Shown: positions 39,736 to 48,740, numbered from the stretch's first letter. The stretch: 58,982 nt of DNA from a bacterium (GCA_035505375.1 DATJQV010000014.1:1-58982), one strand, 5' to 3'. Made by a program: numbers and translations. Notes: generated by a model not told the origin, from the sequence alone.

Positions 39736-40644
39736 GTGAGATTCGGCTTCCACGTTTCAATGTCCGGCGGATTCGGCAAGGTCCTCGAACTGGCTCGCGC
39801 CGTCGAGTGCGAGACCATGCAGATGTTCTCGTCAAATCCCCGCGGGTGGCGTGTCGCGGAACTCGATACCGAAGACGTTGCCAGGTTCCGCGCCGGCATG
39901 AAGGACTCCGGTATCTCGCCGATATTCGTCCATGCTCCCTATCTGCCTAACCCTGCGGCTGCCGCGACCGATGCGAAGCAGACGATCAAGGCTCTCATCA
40001 CCCAGGCGCAGCGCTGCGCCGCGTTGGGCGTGCGTTTCCTCATCCTCCACATGGGCAAGGGCCTGGGCGCAAAGGAGGAGGAAGCTCTTGCCCGGATCGC
40101 GAACAACGTGAACGCAGTAGTCGCGGGCGCGCCGGAGAGCGTGACGCTCCTGCTCGAGAACACCGCCGGCATGGGTTCCGAGGTCGGGTATCGATTCGAA
40201 CAGATTGCTGCGGTCATCGCCGGAGTGAAGCAGCGTGACCGGGTAGGCGTAGTGCTGGACACGGCCCACGCCTTCGCAGCCGGGTACGAGTTCCGGACCA
40301 AGACCGGCATCGATGCGACGCTCCGTGAGTTCGACCGGCTGGTCGGTATCAGCCGGCTGCATCTCGTGCATCTGAACGACTCAAAGTCCGACTTCGGGTC
40401 CCGCGTAGACCGTCACTGGCACATCGGTGAGGGAAAGATGGGCAGAGAGGGAATCAGTCTGATAGTCAACCACCCGCTGTTCAAGAACCTGCCCGCAGTG
40501 ATGGAAACTCCGCGCGACTCCGCGGCGGATGATCTGAGGAACTTACGAACCGTCAGGAGCCTGATCGCACCAGACGAAGCTGGAAGTCGGAATGCAGAGT
40601 GCGGAAGGCAGAAGGTCGGAGGGCGGAAGGCGGAAGAGGCGTGA
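39736..40644 (+). CDS. nfo: Deoxyribonuclease IV (AP endonuclease)
   Basis: The 302-residue product is an endonuclease IV, a zinc-dependent TIM-barrel enzyme of base-excision repair that cuts 5' of abasic sites. Visible signatures are FGFHVSMSGG at the N-terminus, the metal ligands in FVHAPYLPN, LILHMGKG, LLLENTAG, VVLDTAHAFAAGY, LVHLNDSKSDFGSRVDRHWHIGEG, and METPRD near the C-terminus. Families are usually about 280 residues; here the last about 22 (EAGSRNAECGRQKVGGRKAEEA) are encoded by the 40577-40640 repeat. The stop overlaps the start of the next gene (GTGA). Confidence 0.95.
   Translation: MRFGFHVSMSGGFGKVLELARAVECETMQMFSSNPRGWRVAELDTEDVARFRAGMKDSGISPIFVHAPYLPNPAAAATDAKQTIKALITQAQRCAALGVRFLILHMGKGLGAKEEEALARIANNVNAVVAGAPESVTLLLENTAGMGSEVGYRFEQIAAVIAGVKQRDRVGVVLDTAHAFAAGYEFRTKTGIDATLREFDRLVGISRLHLVHLNDSKSDFGSRVDRHWHIGEGKMGREGISLIVNHPLFKNLPAVMETPRDSAADDLRNLRTVRSLIAPDEAGSRNAECGRQKVGGRKAEEA
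40577..40640. repeat. GAAGTCGGAATGCAG-word repeat at a gene junction
   Basis: GAAGCTGGAAGTCGGAATGC, then GGAAGGCAGAAGGTCGGAGG and GGCGGAAGGCGGAAG. It supplies the C-terminal tail of endonuclease IV and ends at the start codon of the next gene. Confidence 0.75.
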
Positions 40645-42020
40645 AGGTACGGTTCTGCGGCGGCACGCGGACCGTCACCGGCTCGAAGCATCTTCTCACG
40701 TCGGGCAAGCAGCGGCTGCTGCTTGAGTGCGGGCTCTTTCAAGGCCACCGCGCCGAGGCGGAGCACACCAACCGCAGCTTTCCGTTCAAGGCCCGCGAAA
40801 TCAACTGGTCTGTCATCAGCCACGCTCATATCGACCACGTCGGCAACATTCCCAACCTCGTGAAGTTCGGGTTCCGCGGCCCGCTGCTGATGACGCAGGG
40901 CACGGTTGCCTTGTCGCGGCTGCTGGTCGAGGACTCGGCCCACATCCAGGAATCCGATATCCGCTACCTTAACAAGAAGCTGCGCGAGAAGGGCGAGCCG
41001 CCAAAGGAACCGATCTACACGGCGGCGGATGCCGAGGAATCGCTCAAGTACCTTGAGGGAATGCCGTATGCCAAGCCGCGCAAGCTTGGGCCATTCAAGG
41101 TCGTGCTCCACGACGCGGGACACATCCTCGGGTCCGCGCTTGTCGACATCGAAGTCGAAGGCAAGCGCGTCCTTTTCACCGGCGACCTCGGCCGGAAGAA
41201 GATGCCGATTATCAACGACCCGGTGCAGGTAGCAGAGGCCGACTACCTCATAATGGAAGGGACCTACGGCAACCGAAAGCACGGCGACTACAGCGACGTG
41301 GACGAGCGACTGGCCGGAATCGTGAATCGGGTGTACGCGCGTGGCGGAAGGATTGTCGTTCCCGCCTTCGCGGTCGAACGGTCCCAGGAGATTGTCTACA
41401 CGCTCAACCGGCTGCGACAGAGCAAGCGGATTCCGGAAGTGCCGGTCTACGTCGATTCACCGCTCGCGAGCAGGGTGACTGAGGTCTATCGCAATTACCC
41501 GCAGTACTACGACGCGGAGGCATTGCAGATGCTCAACGGCCACCGTTACCTGTTCGACTTTCCCGGGCTTCGCTATATAGAGTCGGTCGAGGATTCGAAG
41601 GCGCTCAATGTCAGCAAGGAGCCGTGCATCATCATATCAGCCTCGGGGATGTGCGAGGCGGGACGGGTGCTCCATCACCTGAAGTACGCGGTGGAGGACC
41701 CGAAGAACCTGGTGCTGATTGTATCATTCCAGGCCGAGAATACGCTCGGCCGCCGGATTGCGGAGCGGCAGCCGGTGGTGAGGATTTACGGCGAGGAACA
41801 TCCGCTGCGGGCCGAGGTCGAGGTAATGGACGAGTTCAGCGCCCACGCCGACCACGACGGCCTCATCCAGTATGTCAGTGCCATGAACATATCGCGGCTG
41901 AAGAAGGTCTTCATCGTCCATTCCGAGCTGGAGGCGGCGACCGCGCTGGTCGAGCCGCTGAAACGGCTCGGCGTGCGCGAGGTATTGATTCCGGAGATCG
42001 GGGAGGAACATGAGTTCTAG
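40641..42020 (+). CDS. Beta-CASP metallo-beta-lactamase-fold nuclease
   Basis: GTG 40641 overlaps the nfo stop and gives a 459-residue protein starting VKVRFCGGTRTVTGSKHLL; the longer frame is repeat. It has the MBL motif HAHIDHVG at residues 61-68, the later histidine (HDAGHILGSA), FTGDLGRKKMPI, then the beta-CASP region (MEGTYGNRKH, IVVPAFAVERSQEIVYTLN, CIIISASGMCEAGRVLHHLKY) and SAHADHDGL. This is the CPSF/Ysh1-like subfamily found in bacteria and archaea, expected to process or degrade RNA. Substrate specificity is unproven. Confidence 0.92.
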   Translation: MKVRFCGGTRTVTGSKHLLTSGKQRLLLECGLFQGHRAEAEHTNRSFPFKAREINWSVISHAHIDHVGNIPNLVKFGFRGPLLMTQGTVALSRLLVEDSAHIQESDIRYLNKKLREKGEPPKEPIYTAADAEESLKYLEGMPYAKPRKLGPFKVVLHDAGHILGSALVDIEVEGKRVLFTGDLGRKKMPIINDPVQVAEADYLIMEGTYGNRKHGDYSDVDERLAGIVNRVYARGGRIVVPAFAVERSQEIVYTLNRLRQSKRIPEVPVYVDSPLASRVTEVYRNYPQYYDAEALQMLNGHRYLFDFPGLRYIESVEDSKALNVSKEPCIIISASGMCEAGRVLHHLKYAVEDPKNLVLIVSFQAENTLGRRIAERQPVVRIYGEEHPLRAEVEVMDEFSAHADHDGLIQYVSAMNISRLKKVFIVHSELEAATALVEPLKRLGVREVLIPEIGEEHEF

Positions 42021-42741
42021 GAAAGTCCGAAGTCCGAGGTCCGAGGTCCGAAGCGCCGGGCTTCAGGTCCTTGGCCCGATGTCAGTCGTCGTCTTCCTGG
42101 CGTTGGCGGCGCTGGTTTTTTCCGCCGGGTGTGACACTACTCCGCCGACGTGCCGGATAACCAACCCGGTTGATTCGTCAACGGTCAACGGCACGGTGCA
42201 GATCGAGGCCACGGCAGCGGACAGCAGCGGCGTGGCGCAGGTCGAGTTCTACGCCGACGGGTCGCTGATCGGCACCGACAGTACGTCGCCGTATTCCGCC
42301 GGCTGGGATGCCTCGGGACTGACGGAACGGAGCTGGCATTACCTGAGCTGTATTGCCTACGACCTTGCCGGCAACAAAGGCTACAGCGATACGGTCGCGG
42401 TCGAGATTGCCGCGGCCGGGCAGACGAGCGTGTATCACGGCGAGATCGACGTAAACGCGGGCAGCAACGAGGCGGTCTGGTTTGACGCTCAGGTCGGCGA
42501 CACGCTTGCCGGCGACGTAATCGTCGTCACCGGGGGAACGCTGTCGAGCCTGATGTGGCTGGATAGCGACAACTACCAGAAGTACATCGGGAGCCAGGCA
42601 TACACCAAGCTGTTCGCGCAGGACAGCTTCTCCCACATGAGCATGACTGAGCCGGTTACGTCTACCGGCAGGTTCTACCTTGTCTTCGTCAACGCCGGCA
42701 CTGTGTCTGACACGTGCTGGGCGAGATTCGTGCTGGAGTAA
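42010..42741 (+). CDS. Lipoprotein with Ig-like (Big_3/5-type) domain
   Basis: ATG 42010 overlaps the previous stop by 11 bases. The 243-residue product starts with a repeat-encoded stretch (SSRKVRSPRSEVRSAG), then a lipoprotein signal (VVVFLALAALVFSAGC). An Ig-like domain follows (CRITNPVDSSTVNGTVQIEATAADSSGVAQVEFYADGSLIGTDSTSPYSAGWDASGLTERSWHYLSCIAYDLAGNKGYSDTVAVEI), with a C-terminal beta-sandwich resembling pre-peptidase C-terminal domains (WFDAQVGDTLAGDVIVV ... GRFYLVFVNAG). The subtilase follows 6 bases later. If the start were ATG 42079 the repeat would not be translated. Confidence 0.8.
   Translation: MSSRKVRSPRSEVRSAGLQVLGPMSVVVFLALAALVFSAGCDTTPPTCRITNPVDSSTVNGTVQIEATAADSSGVAQVEFYADGSLIGTDSTSPYSAGWDASGLTERSWHYLSCIAYDLAGNKGYSDTVAVEIAAAGQTSVYHGEIDVNAGSNEAVWFDAQVGDTLAGDVIVVTGGTLSSLMWLDSDNYQKYIGSQAYTKLFAQDSFSHMSMTEPVTSTGRFYLVFVNAGTVSDTCWARFVLE
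42017..42066. repeat. GTCCGAAGTCCGAGG-word repeat
   Basis: Tandem GAAAGTCCGAAGTCCGAGGTC and CGAGGTCCGAAGCGCCGGG, inside the first codons of the lipoprotein gene. Confidence 0.7.
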
Positions 42742-42747
42742 ACTGAC

Positions 42748-44313
42748 ATGAACCTGATACTTGTACTACTTGCTTTCTTTCCGCGTCCGGAACTGGCACC
42801 GATCGGTCCGGCTGAGGTCTCGGCCGCCCGGAAGCTGGAGGTCGAAGCGGCGACGACCTCGGTCAAGGCGCAGTCGCGGCAAGACTACGCTGGCCGCAGC
42901 GCATGGAGCAGTCCGACTGCGAGCCGGGTTCCGGGTCGATTCGTGGTCGGGTTCGAGACCGGCGGGGCGGCGGCTGCACTTGAGTGGATCTCGCAGCACG
43001 ACGGCAGCCTGGTCCGCGTCGACAGCGGCCTTGGTTTCGCCGTAGCGGATTTCCCCAATTGCGACGCATCCCCGAGTGGCCCGCTGGCCGCGTCGGCATC
43101 GCAGACCAGCGGAATTCGGTACTTCGAGCCGGACATCCGGGTCTTTGCGGCTGCGCTGCCGAATGACCCCTACTTCGTGCCGTACCAGTGGGACAAGTGG
43201 GTGATGTATGCCGACGAGGCCTGGGACATCACCGGCGGTTCGATGGACGTGAAGGTCGCGGTTGTGGACGAAGGCGTCGACTACACGCACCCTGACCTTG
43301 CGGGGGACTTCAAATCCGGAGATCTCGGCTACGATTTCATCGGGAACGATGCCGATCCCAAACCGGACGACCCGAGCATCGGCGAGGCCTTCCATGGCAC
43401 GCACGTCGCCGGCATCATTGCCGCCACCCGGAACAACAACGTGGGAATCGCGGGCTGGTCACTCTGCCAACTACTGGCCGTGCGCGTGCTGAGCGATTCC
43501 GGCTCGGGCTCGACCAGTGTGGTTGCTCAGGGCATCAAGTGGGCCGCCGACCAGGGCGCGAGGGTCATCAACATGAGTCTGACATCATCGGCTCCGTCGA
43601 CGCCGCTCGAGGACGCGTGCTCGTACGCGGCGCAAGCCGGCGTGCTGCTGATTGCGGCGTCGGGCAACGATGGGGCTGAGGCTATCGGTTATCCGGCGGC
43701 CTACGGCCAGTGCATCGCGATAGGCGCCACCTCGGCCGACTCGCACCTCGCCTTGTTCTCGAACTACGGGGCGGAACAGGAGCTTGTTGCGCCGGGCACA
43801 AGCATCCTCTCGTGCTTCCCGGGCGGCCAATACGGGTGGGCGGACGGGACGTCGATGGCCGCGCCGCAGGTCGCGGGCGTGGCCGCGCTGGTGCTGGCCA
43901 GGAACTACGGATTGAGCGCAACCCAGGTCAGGGCGATACTCGACGCTTCCGCAATTGACATGGGCACGGCCGGACGGGATGTCCAGTATGGTTACGGTCT
44001 GGTCAATGCCAAGCGGGCGCTGGACCTGGCAGCGACGTACTCCACGAGCAGGAGAGTCCAGAGTTCAGAATCCAGAATCCAGAGTACGGAGTTCTCGACC
44101 ACGATTGTCCGGGCCGGGACCTCTTTGCCGATGTGGATTCAACAGGCCGAAGTCTTCGACGGCTCGGGCCGGCTGGTCAGTGCCGGCAGATCAGGTCTCC
44201 GACCCGGGACGTACTTCGTGATGGTAAGCCCAAAGGACGAGAGACAAAGGACGAAGGACGAGGGACAAGGGACTAAGTCCAGCGTCGTCCGCCGTCTGCT
44301 CGTGCTCGACTAG
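42748..44313 (+). CDS. Secreted S8-family serine protease (subtilase) with sorting domain
   Basis: The 521-residue product has an N-terminal propeptide-like region (GRFVVGFETGGAAAALEWISQHDGSLVRVDSG ...). The S8 catalytic triad is visible: Asp174 (VAVVDEGVDYTHPDL), His216 (FHGTHVAGIIAA) and Ser369 (DGTSMAAPQVAG), with oxyanion Asn307 (ASGNDG). The C-terminal about 90 residues form a sorting domain (TTIVRAGTSLPMWIQQAEVFDGSGRLV ... LRPGTYFVMV ... VVRRLLVLD). It is interrupted twice by translated word repeats (VQSSESRIQSTE and KDERQRTKDEGQGTK). It is the last gene of the nfo operon and the most plausible extracellular degradative enzyme of the window. Confidence 0.93.
   Translation: MNLILVLLAFFPRPELAPIGPAEVSAARKLEVEAATTSVKAQSRQDYAGRSAWSSPTASRVPGRFVVGFETGGAAAALEWISQHDGSLVRVDSGLGFAVADFPNCDASPSGPLAASASQTSGIRYFEPDIRVFAAALPNDPYFVPYQWDKWVMYADEAWDITGGSMDVKVAVVDEGVDYTHPDLAGDFKSGDLGYDFIGNDADPKPDDPSIGEAFHGTHVAGIIAATRNNNVGIAGWSLCQLLAVRVLSDSGSGSTSVVAQGIKWAADQGARVINMSLTSSAPSTPLEDACSYAAQAGVLLIAASGNDGAEAIGYPAAYGQCIAIGATSADSHLALFSNYGAEQELVAPGTSILSCFPGGQYGWADGTSMAAPQVAGVAALVLARNYGLSATQVRAILDASAIDMGTAGRDVQYGYGLVNAKRALDLAATYSTSRRVQSSESRIQSTEFSTTIVRAGTSLPMWIQQAEVFDGSGRLVSAGRSGLRPGTYFVMVSPKDERQRTKDEGQGTKSSVVRRLLVLD
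44046..44283. repeat. Two in-frame word repeats in the subtilase sorting domain
   Basis: At 44052-44093, AGAGTCCAGAGTTCAGAATC with CCAGAATCCAGAGTACGG. At 44228-44278, AAAGGACGAGAGACAAAGG with GACGAAGGACGAGGGACAAGG. They flank the TTIVRAG and PGTYFVMV strands and keep the frame. Confidence 0.75.
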
Positions 44314-44365
44314 GGTCTTCTTTCCTTCCATCGCCCTTCTGCAGGGCGAACAAGACCTACCTTGT

Positions 44366-44406
44366 CTCCCTCGCCTCGCCTGTGGGGAGAGGGTCAGGGT
44401 GAGGGG
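44366..44406. repeat. CCCTCACCC/GGGAGGG inverted repeat, copy 3
   Basis: TCTCCCTCGCCTCGCCTG with GGGGAGAGGGTCAGGGTGAGG, in the short gap between two convergent genes, where it may also act as a bidirectional terminator hairpin. Confidence 0.7.
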
Positions 44407-44411
44407 TGACG

Positions 44412-44753
44412 CTAGTCGCCCGAGTATACAGCGCAGGTATCGTCGGTTTCCCACACGGTCACGCGCGTGACCGGGTAGAACTGCTGCATCTCGTCGTAGA
44501 ACAGCCGGGCCAGGTTCTCTGACGTCGGGTTGGATTCGTAAACCTGATTGAGCATCTTGTGGTCTGGAAGGATACTCTCCAGCCTCTTGCCGACGTCCAG
44601 GAAATCGGCAATCATCCCCGGTTTCTTCAATCGCTTTGCGCTGATTTCTACCTCTACGCGGTAGTTATGCCCGTGGACGCCTTCACACTTGCCGCCCATT
44701 CCGTGAATCTGGTGCGCGGCGCTGAACCGGCGGGTCACCTTTATGGTCCACAT
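44412..44753 (-). CDS. queD: 6-carboxy-tetrahydropterin synthase / PTPS family
   Basis: ATG 44753 has GGAGG five bases upstream and gives a 113-residue protein, the usual QueD size. It has the zinc-binding histidines His14 (SAAHQIH), His27 and His29 (HGHNY) and catalytic Cys23 (GKCEGVHGHNY), a Cys-x3-His-x-His spacing typical of QueD rather than mammalian PTPS. DFLDVGKRLESIL and SENLARLFYDEM complete the fold. QueD converts dihydroneopterin triphosphate to carboxytetrahydropterin in queuosine synthesis; no other que gene is in view. It has its own promoter. Confidence 0.92.
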   Translation of the reverse strand: MWTIKVTRRFSAAHQIHGMGGKCEGVHGHNYRVEVEISAKRLKKPGMIADFLDVGKRLESILPDHKMLNQVYESNPTSENLARLFYDEMQQFYPVTRVTVWETDDTCAVYSGD

Positions 44754-44796
44754 CATTGCCTCCACGGGCGAATGACTCTGCTTGCTTTCATGAGCG

Positions 44797-44825
44797 ATGA
44801 TAGCTCTGTCGCGCTCGCCAGTCAA
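44797..44825 (-). promoter_or_regulatory. Promoter of queD
   Basis: On the minus strand TTGACT (44825-44820), 17-bp spacer, TATCAT (44802-44797). The leader of about 37 bases carries GGAGG. The site is divergent from the next promoter. Confidence 0.65.
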
Positions 44826-44864
44826 GCCGACGACGAACGGCGTCAGTCGCGACGTTCAAAGGCG

Positions 44865-44892
44865 TTGACAGGGCATCCGGCGGCGTTACAAT
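44865..44892 (+). promoter_or_regulatory. Promoter of the BNR/metallophosphoesterase pair
   Basis: TTGACA (44865-44870), 16-bp spacer, TACAAT (44887-44892). The leader of about 60 bases ends with AAGGAG before ATG 44961. Confidence 0.68.
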
Positions 44893-44960
44893 CGAAGGCG
44901 TCCGCAGCAGATGTGCGGACACGGGAAGATTCCGCAACCACATAAGCTCAAGGAGTCGCA

Positions 44961-46691
44961 ATGTGCAGGCGCGTGATTGTACCGGTGCTGTTCGGCCTGC
45001 TCGCCAAACTGGCACTTGCTACGCCGGCCACGAGCAGCCGGCCGGGAAGCGCAAACCCGCCCTATCCCGGCGCAAGGATGGTTGGTCCGGCCAGCCCGGT
45101 CGAGACCCTTTCCGAGGTGCGGGCCCTGCGCGTCGAGCAGCGGGCGGCACAGGCCCGAGGCGACGAGGTGGCGGCACGGGCGCTTGAGAACCAGGTCCAG
45201 CGATATTACCTGGACCGGACACCAGCACAGAGCCCGGTGGGTCACCCGGTGCCCTTATCTCCGTCGCGTCTCGAATCCTATCCGCTGGTGCCCGACGTCG
45301 TCATCTATCCCGGCGAGGTCATGGGTTCCGGCGCCGACTATGATGATGACGGCACGATGTGGACGGTTTGCTCTCCGCTCGACTCCACGGTTCGTATCTA
45401 CAAGTCGACCGATGCCGGCCAGACTTGGACTCTGTTCAATGCCTTCGGCTGGACTCCGGCCTGCCAGTTCGGCCGGGTGCAGGTTGTCGTGGGCGTGGGC
45501 GACTCCAACTTCGTGCACGTCTTCGCGCTGCTGCCCTTCCAGGACGGAGACTTGGTCGACGTCATCTACCTGCATGACGGCACCTATTCGGGTTGGTCTC
45601 CCGTGAAGGCGGACTCCGCCACTGTCAGCGACTTCGCGGTATGCCGCGACAACGCGGGCGCTTACTACCTGCACGCCTGCGCGACTAACACGGCATACGG
45701 TGGTGCGCGCACAGTGAAAGTCCTGCGGTCGACGGACCACGGCCGTACGTGGGCGCAAACCCAGACCTGGGACGATGGCTCGAACCCCTGCCTGTCCGCG
45801 GGCACCGGCGGCTCGGTTTACTACGCCTCGACGTACAACACGTGGTACAAGGGTCAGGTGGCCCTGCTCTACAACCGTTCCTACGGCTCGGGAGGCTGGA
45901 CGGAGAAGGATCTGAAACCGGATACCTTTGCTGTCGCCGGGGCGGTCGTTGCTCAGGCATTCACCAACCCTGACTCGGAAGCGGTTCTCTGGATGGCATG
46001 GCAGCACCAGACCGAATCGCTGCCGGAAGTCACGGCCTGCTATTCCACCGATGGGGGCAAGACCTTCAGCACGCCGGCACCGACCGGACCGATGGCCATC
46101 ACTAGCGAGTTGTGGCCCGACCTGAAGAACTACCGCTCGTGGGGTAGTACGACAGTGAAAGTCAGCTACTTCTGTCTCGATACGTTCGGCTACCGCTGGG
46201 TCAGTCAACAGTCCGCAGACGCCGGCGACCCGGGCAACTGGTCAGGCCCGGTCCGCATCGACTACGGGGAGGCTCAGGTGGACCAGTCGCTGAGGCCGTG
46301 GCTGGTCTATTCACCGCACGGGCCCGGCGGTAACGAGGCCGGCTGCGTGTTCGAGCACTTCCTTATCAAGGCTTTCTGCTGGAACTCACCGTGGACAATC
46401 CCGGCGGTTGAGGAACCGGTTGCAGGTGAGTCTGCGAGGTTCGGTTTCGCGCCGACGGTCGTGCGTGGGGTGCTTAGGCCAGGAGACCGGGGACAGGAGA
46501 CTGGAGACCGTATGGCACCGTCAGACGGCGGCCGCTGCGGCCAACTACTGGACGCGACGGGGAGGATGGTCATGGAGCTTCATCCGGGCGTGAATGACGT
46601 GAGCCGGTTGAGTCCGGGTGTGTACTTTGTGCGAGAAGCCCAAGCGCAAGCTCAAGCCCAAGCCGTTCGCAAGGTCATTATCACGAGGTAG
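44961..46691 (+). CDS. Secreted BNR-repeat (sialidase-fold) protein with sorting domain
   Basis: AAGGAG precedes ATG 44961. The 576-residue product has a signal peptide (VIVPVLFGLLAKLALATPA), a helical segment and then a propeller with Asp-box motifs SxDxGxTW: YKSTDAGQTWTLF, LRSTDHGRTWAQT and YSTDGGKTFSTP. The catalytic arginine triad and Tyr/Glu pair of true sialidases cannot be assigned, so a glycan-binding or non-catalytic role is as likely. It ends in a sorting domain (PTVVRGVLRPGD ... LLDATGRMVMELHPGVNDVSRLSPGVYFVREAQAQAQAQAVRKVIITR). The loop of that domain contains the word repeat GACAGGAGACTGGAGACCG. The next gene starts 9 bases later. Confidence 0.85.
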   Translation: MCRRVIVPVLFGLLAKLALATPATSSRPGSANPPYPGARMVGPASPVETLSEVRALRVEQRAAQARGDEVAARALENQVQRYYLDRTPAQSPVGHPVPLSPSRLESYPLVPDVVIYPGEVMGSGADYDDDGTMWTVCSPLDSTVRIYKSTDAGQTWTLFNAFGWTPACQFGRVQVVVGVGDSNFVHVFALLPFQDGDLVDVIYLHDGTYSGWSPVKADSATVSDFAVCRDNAGAYYLHACATNTAYGGARTVKVLRSTDHGRTWAQTQTWDDGSNPCLSAGTGGSVYYASTYNTWYKGQVALLYNRSYGSGGWTEKDLKPDTFAVAGAVVAQAFTNPDSEAVLWMAWQHQTESLPEVTACYSTDGGKTFSTPAPTGPMAITSELWPDLKNYRSWGSTTVKVSYFCLDTFGYRWVSQQSADAGDPGNWSGPVRIDYGEAQVDQSLRPWLVYSPHGPGGNEAGCVFEHFLIKAFCWNSPWTIPAVEEPVAGESARFGFAPTVVRGVLRPGDRGQETGDRMAPSDGGRCGQLLDATGRMVMELHPGVNDVSRLSPGVYFVREAQAQAQAQAVRKVIITR

Positions 46692-46700
46692 GACGTAGCG

Positions 46701-48581
46701 ATGAGGGTAACGCTGTCCGTCGTCGGTCTGGTTCTGCTACTGGCCGGCGTCGCGGCGGCGGTTGTGGTTGAGGACGACTATGAGGTTGGGTCGGGCCCGT
46801 ACACTTTCCAGATTGCCCTGATAGCTGACCCGAGCAACAAGTACGATAATCTGCGGGCGGCGCGGGATACAATCAATGAGCTGGTGGACGCATACGGGCG
46901 GATACATATGGTCATGGTCCTTGGCGACGTGACCAGCACCGCCGACACAGTGGCCGAGTTGCCCGTTGCGAAGCAGATTCTGGACAGCCTTCACGTGCCG
47001 TACGTGCCGCTGATCGGCAATCATGACATGGTACCCTATTGGTTGGACCCGCCGGTGCCGCCAAGAGACGCGGACAGCGTCTTTGTCACCAGGTACTTCG
47101 ACCGGACGTTCGGTCCGGTGTACGACTCGCTGGCGGCCGGGAAGTACTCGCAGATTCGGGATTTCCGGCGCTACGGGGAGCATCCCTGGAACTTTGAGAT
47201 AGAATGGCCTCAAAGCAGCCATGACACCTTTGCCTATGACATCTGGCAGAACTTCGCTTTCCGGGCCGGGCCGGACTCGAGTCCCTTTCGTTTCGTCTGC
47301 CTCGACTTCAACAGCAGGCATAAGTGGCCGGGCCTGGACTACGGTGTGTTGCCCTCGGCTGACCTCCACGAACTGCCGTTCGACAACCTGACTTCTTCAA
47401 TCAGGGTCAGCGGCGGCGCTCTGCCCGTCAAGTGCGTCGTGTTCGCGGACGACTCTTTGCGGGGCGACTCGCTGCCCATCACTGCCGACACAACCGGCCT
47501 CGGGACTTTCGACAATCGAATCAGGTCCGTGCGCGTCAACCCTGGGGTCACGGTGAAGCTGTGCGATGCCGCCGACTTCGCCGGTGACACCTGGTTGCAG
47601 TTGACGGCAACTGATTTGGACCTGGGCATCAACGGCTCGTACCAGTGGTGGCGTGACTATGTGAAGGCGTATTGCGACTCGGTTGTCAGCGATACCATCA
47701 GAGAGAACGTCATCTTCTTTGCGCATCACCCTCTGGTGGCGGTTGATCCTCTGGGACTCGCCAACTTCCGGCAGGACAAGGTCGACTCAATCGCGTCATT
47801 CCTGAAGTCCTTCGCCGGCAACGTCGGAGGTTGGTATGCCGGTCATCTCAATGACTCGGCCCCGTCGACACACGTGCCCGGCCACGGCCGGGTACGCAAC
47901 CCCGTTGATGGCAGCAGGATATGCCACTGGTACATGCCGCCCGCGTCCGAGTTCTACGGCGGTTGGGTGAAGATACTCACGCTCCACTACGGCAGAGCGC
48001 CGCTGGTCGACGTGGACTATAGCGGCACGATTGGCGACACCGTCGACGTCATGCATCAGGATACGATTCCGGTCATAGTCACCACTCTCCGGTCGGGCCT
48101 GCTGACCGCGCGCATCCGGAAGGGAAGCCGTCCGATATGCAATCTGGTCGAGTCGCTGCCGAGGGGCCCGGGTCGTGAAACCGATACCCTCGCATGGAAC
48201 GGCAAGGACAGCACCGGTGCGCGAGTCGTGCCCGGCGACGATTACACGGTCCGCTACTATGACGAGAATGGGTTCTTTACAGGACTTTCGCCCTTCACGG
48301 TAAAGGACACGACTCCGCCGGGTTGCGCAGAGGCGAAGCCTACGCGGGATGTGTTCCACAAGGCTTCGGGCGTGCCGACGGTTGTGCGAGGGGTGCTGGT
48401 GCTTGGGGCAGTAGACAGTAGACAGAATGCAGTAGACAGGGCGGAGTTGCTGGACGCGGCGGGGCGTAGGGTGCTTGACCTGCACAACGGCGCGAATGAC
48501 GTGCGTGTCCTCGCCCCGGGAGTGTATTTTGTCAGGGACGTGGGGGCCGCGGGCGCGGAGAAGGTTGTCGTGCAGCGCTGA
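46701..48581 (+). CDS. Secreted metallophosphoesterase with betagamma-crystallin-like insert and sorting domain
   Basis: The 626-residue product has a signal peptide and a calcineurin-like phosphoesterase core: IALIADPS (residues 38-45; the usual DxH is DPS here), VLGDVTS (Asp76), GNHD (Asn107-Asp109), FFAHHPL near 335 and YAGHLND near 370. Between GNHD and the HH motif lies an about 90-residue segment (VVFADDSLRGDSLPITADTTGLGTFDNRIRSVRVNPGVTVKLCDAADFAGD). Its pattern resembles a betagamma-crystallin unit. A FlgD-like domain and a sorting domain (TVVRGVLVLGA ... LLDAAGRRVLDLHNGANDVRVLAPGVYFVRD ... KVVVQR) follow, with the loop repeat GTAGACAGTAGACAGAATGC. The substrate is unknown. Confidence 0.82.
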   Translation: MRVTLSVVGLVLLLAGVAAAVVVEDDYEVGSGPYTFQIALIADPSNKYDNLRAARDTINELVDAYGRIHMVMVLGDVTSTADTVAELPVAKQILDSLHVPYVPLIGNHDMVPYWLDPPVPPRDADSVFVTRYFDRTFGPVYDSLAAGKYSQIRDFRRYGEHPWNFEIEWPQSSHDTFAYDIWQNFAFRAGPDSSPFRFVCLDFNSRHKWPGLDYGVLPSADLHELPFDNLTSSIRVSGGALPVKCVVFADDSLRGDSLPITADTTGLGTFDNRIRSVRVNPGVTVKLCDAADFAGDTWLQLTATDLDLGINGSYQWWRDYVKAYCDSVVSDTIRENVIFFAHHPLVAVDPLGLANFRQDKVDSIASFLKSFAGNVGGWYAGHLNDSAPSTHVPGHGRVRNPVDGSRICHWYMPPASEFYGGWVKILTLHYGRAPLVDVDYSGTIGDTVDVMHQDTIPVIVTTLRSGLLTARIRKGSRPICNLVESLPRGPGRETDTLAWNGKDSTGARVVPGDDYTVRYYDENGFFTGLSPFTVKDTTPPGCAEAKPTRDVFHKASGVPTVVRGVLVLGAVDSRQNAVDRAELLDAAGRRVLDLHNGANDVRVLAPGVYFVRDVGAAGAEKVVVQR

Positions 48582-48702
48582 GCAGCAGAGGCTCAAGCGC
48601 AAGCACAAGCTCCGGCCCGAATCCGTACGGTCAGCGCTGCCAGCGGCTGGTCCTCTCCGAGTCTCACCGGCTCCACTCCGGTTTCCGGGCACTGCGGCCA
48701 TT

Positions 48703-48730
48703 TTGACTTGGGACGGTCGAGCCGTATAAT
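48703..48730 (+). promoter_or_regulatory. Promoter of the lysine-ketoglutarate reductase gene, leaderless
   Basis: TTGACT (48703-48708), 16-bp spacer, TATAAT (48725-48730), the best -10 in the window. ATG 48741 starts 10 bases after it, leaving no room for a Shine-Dalgarno. Confidence 0.75.
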
Positions 48731-48740
48731 TCTCTTCCTC

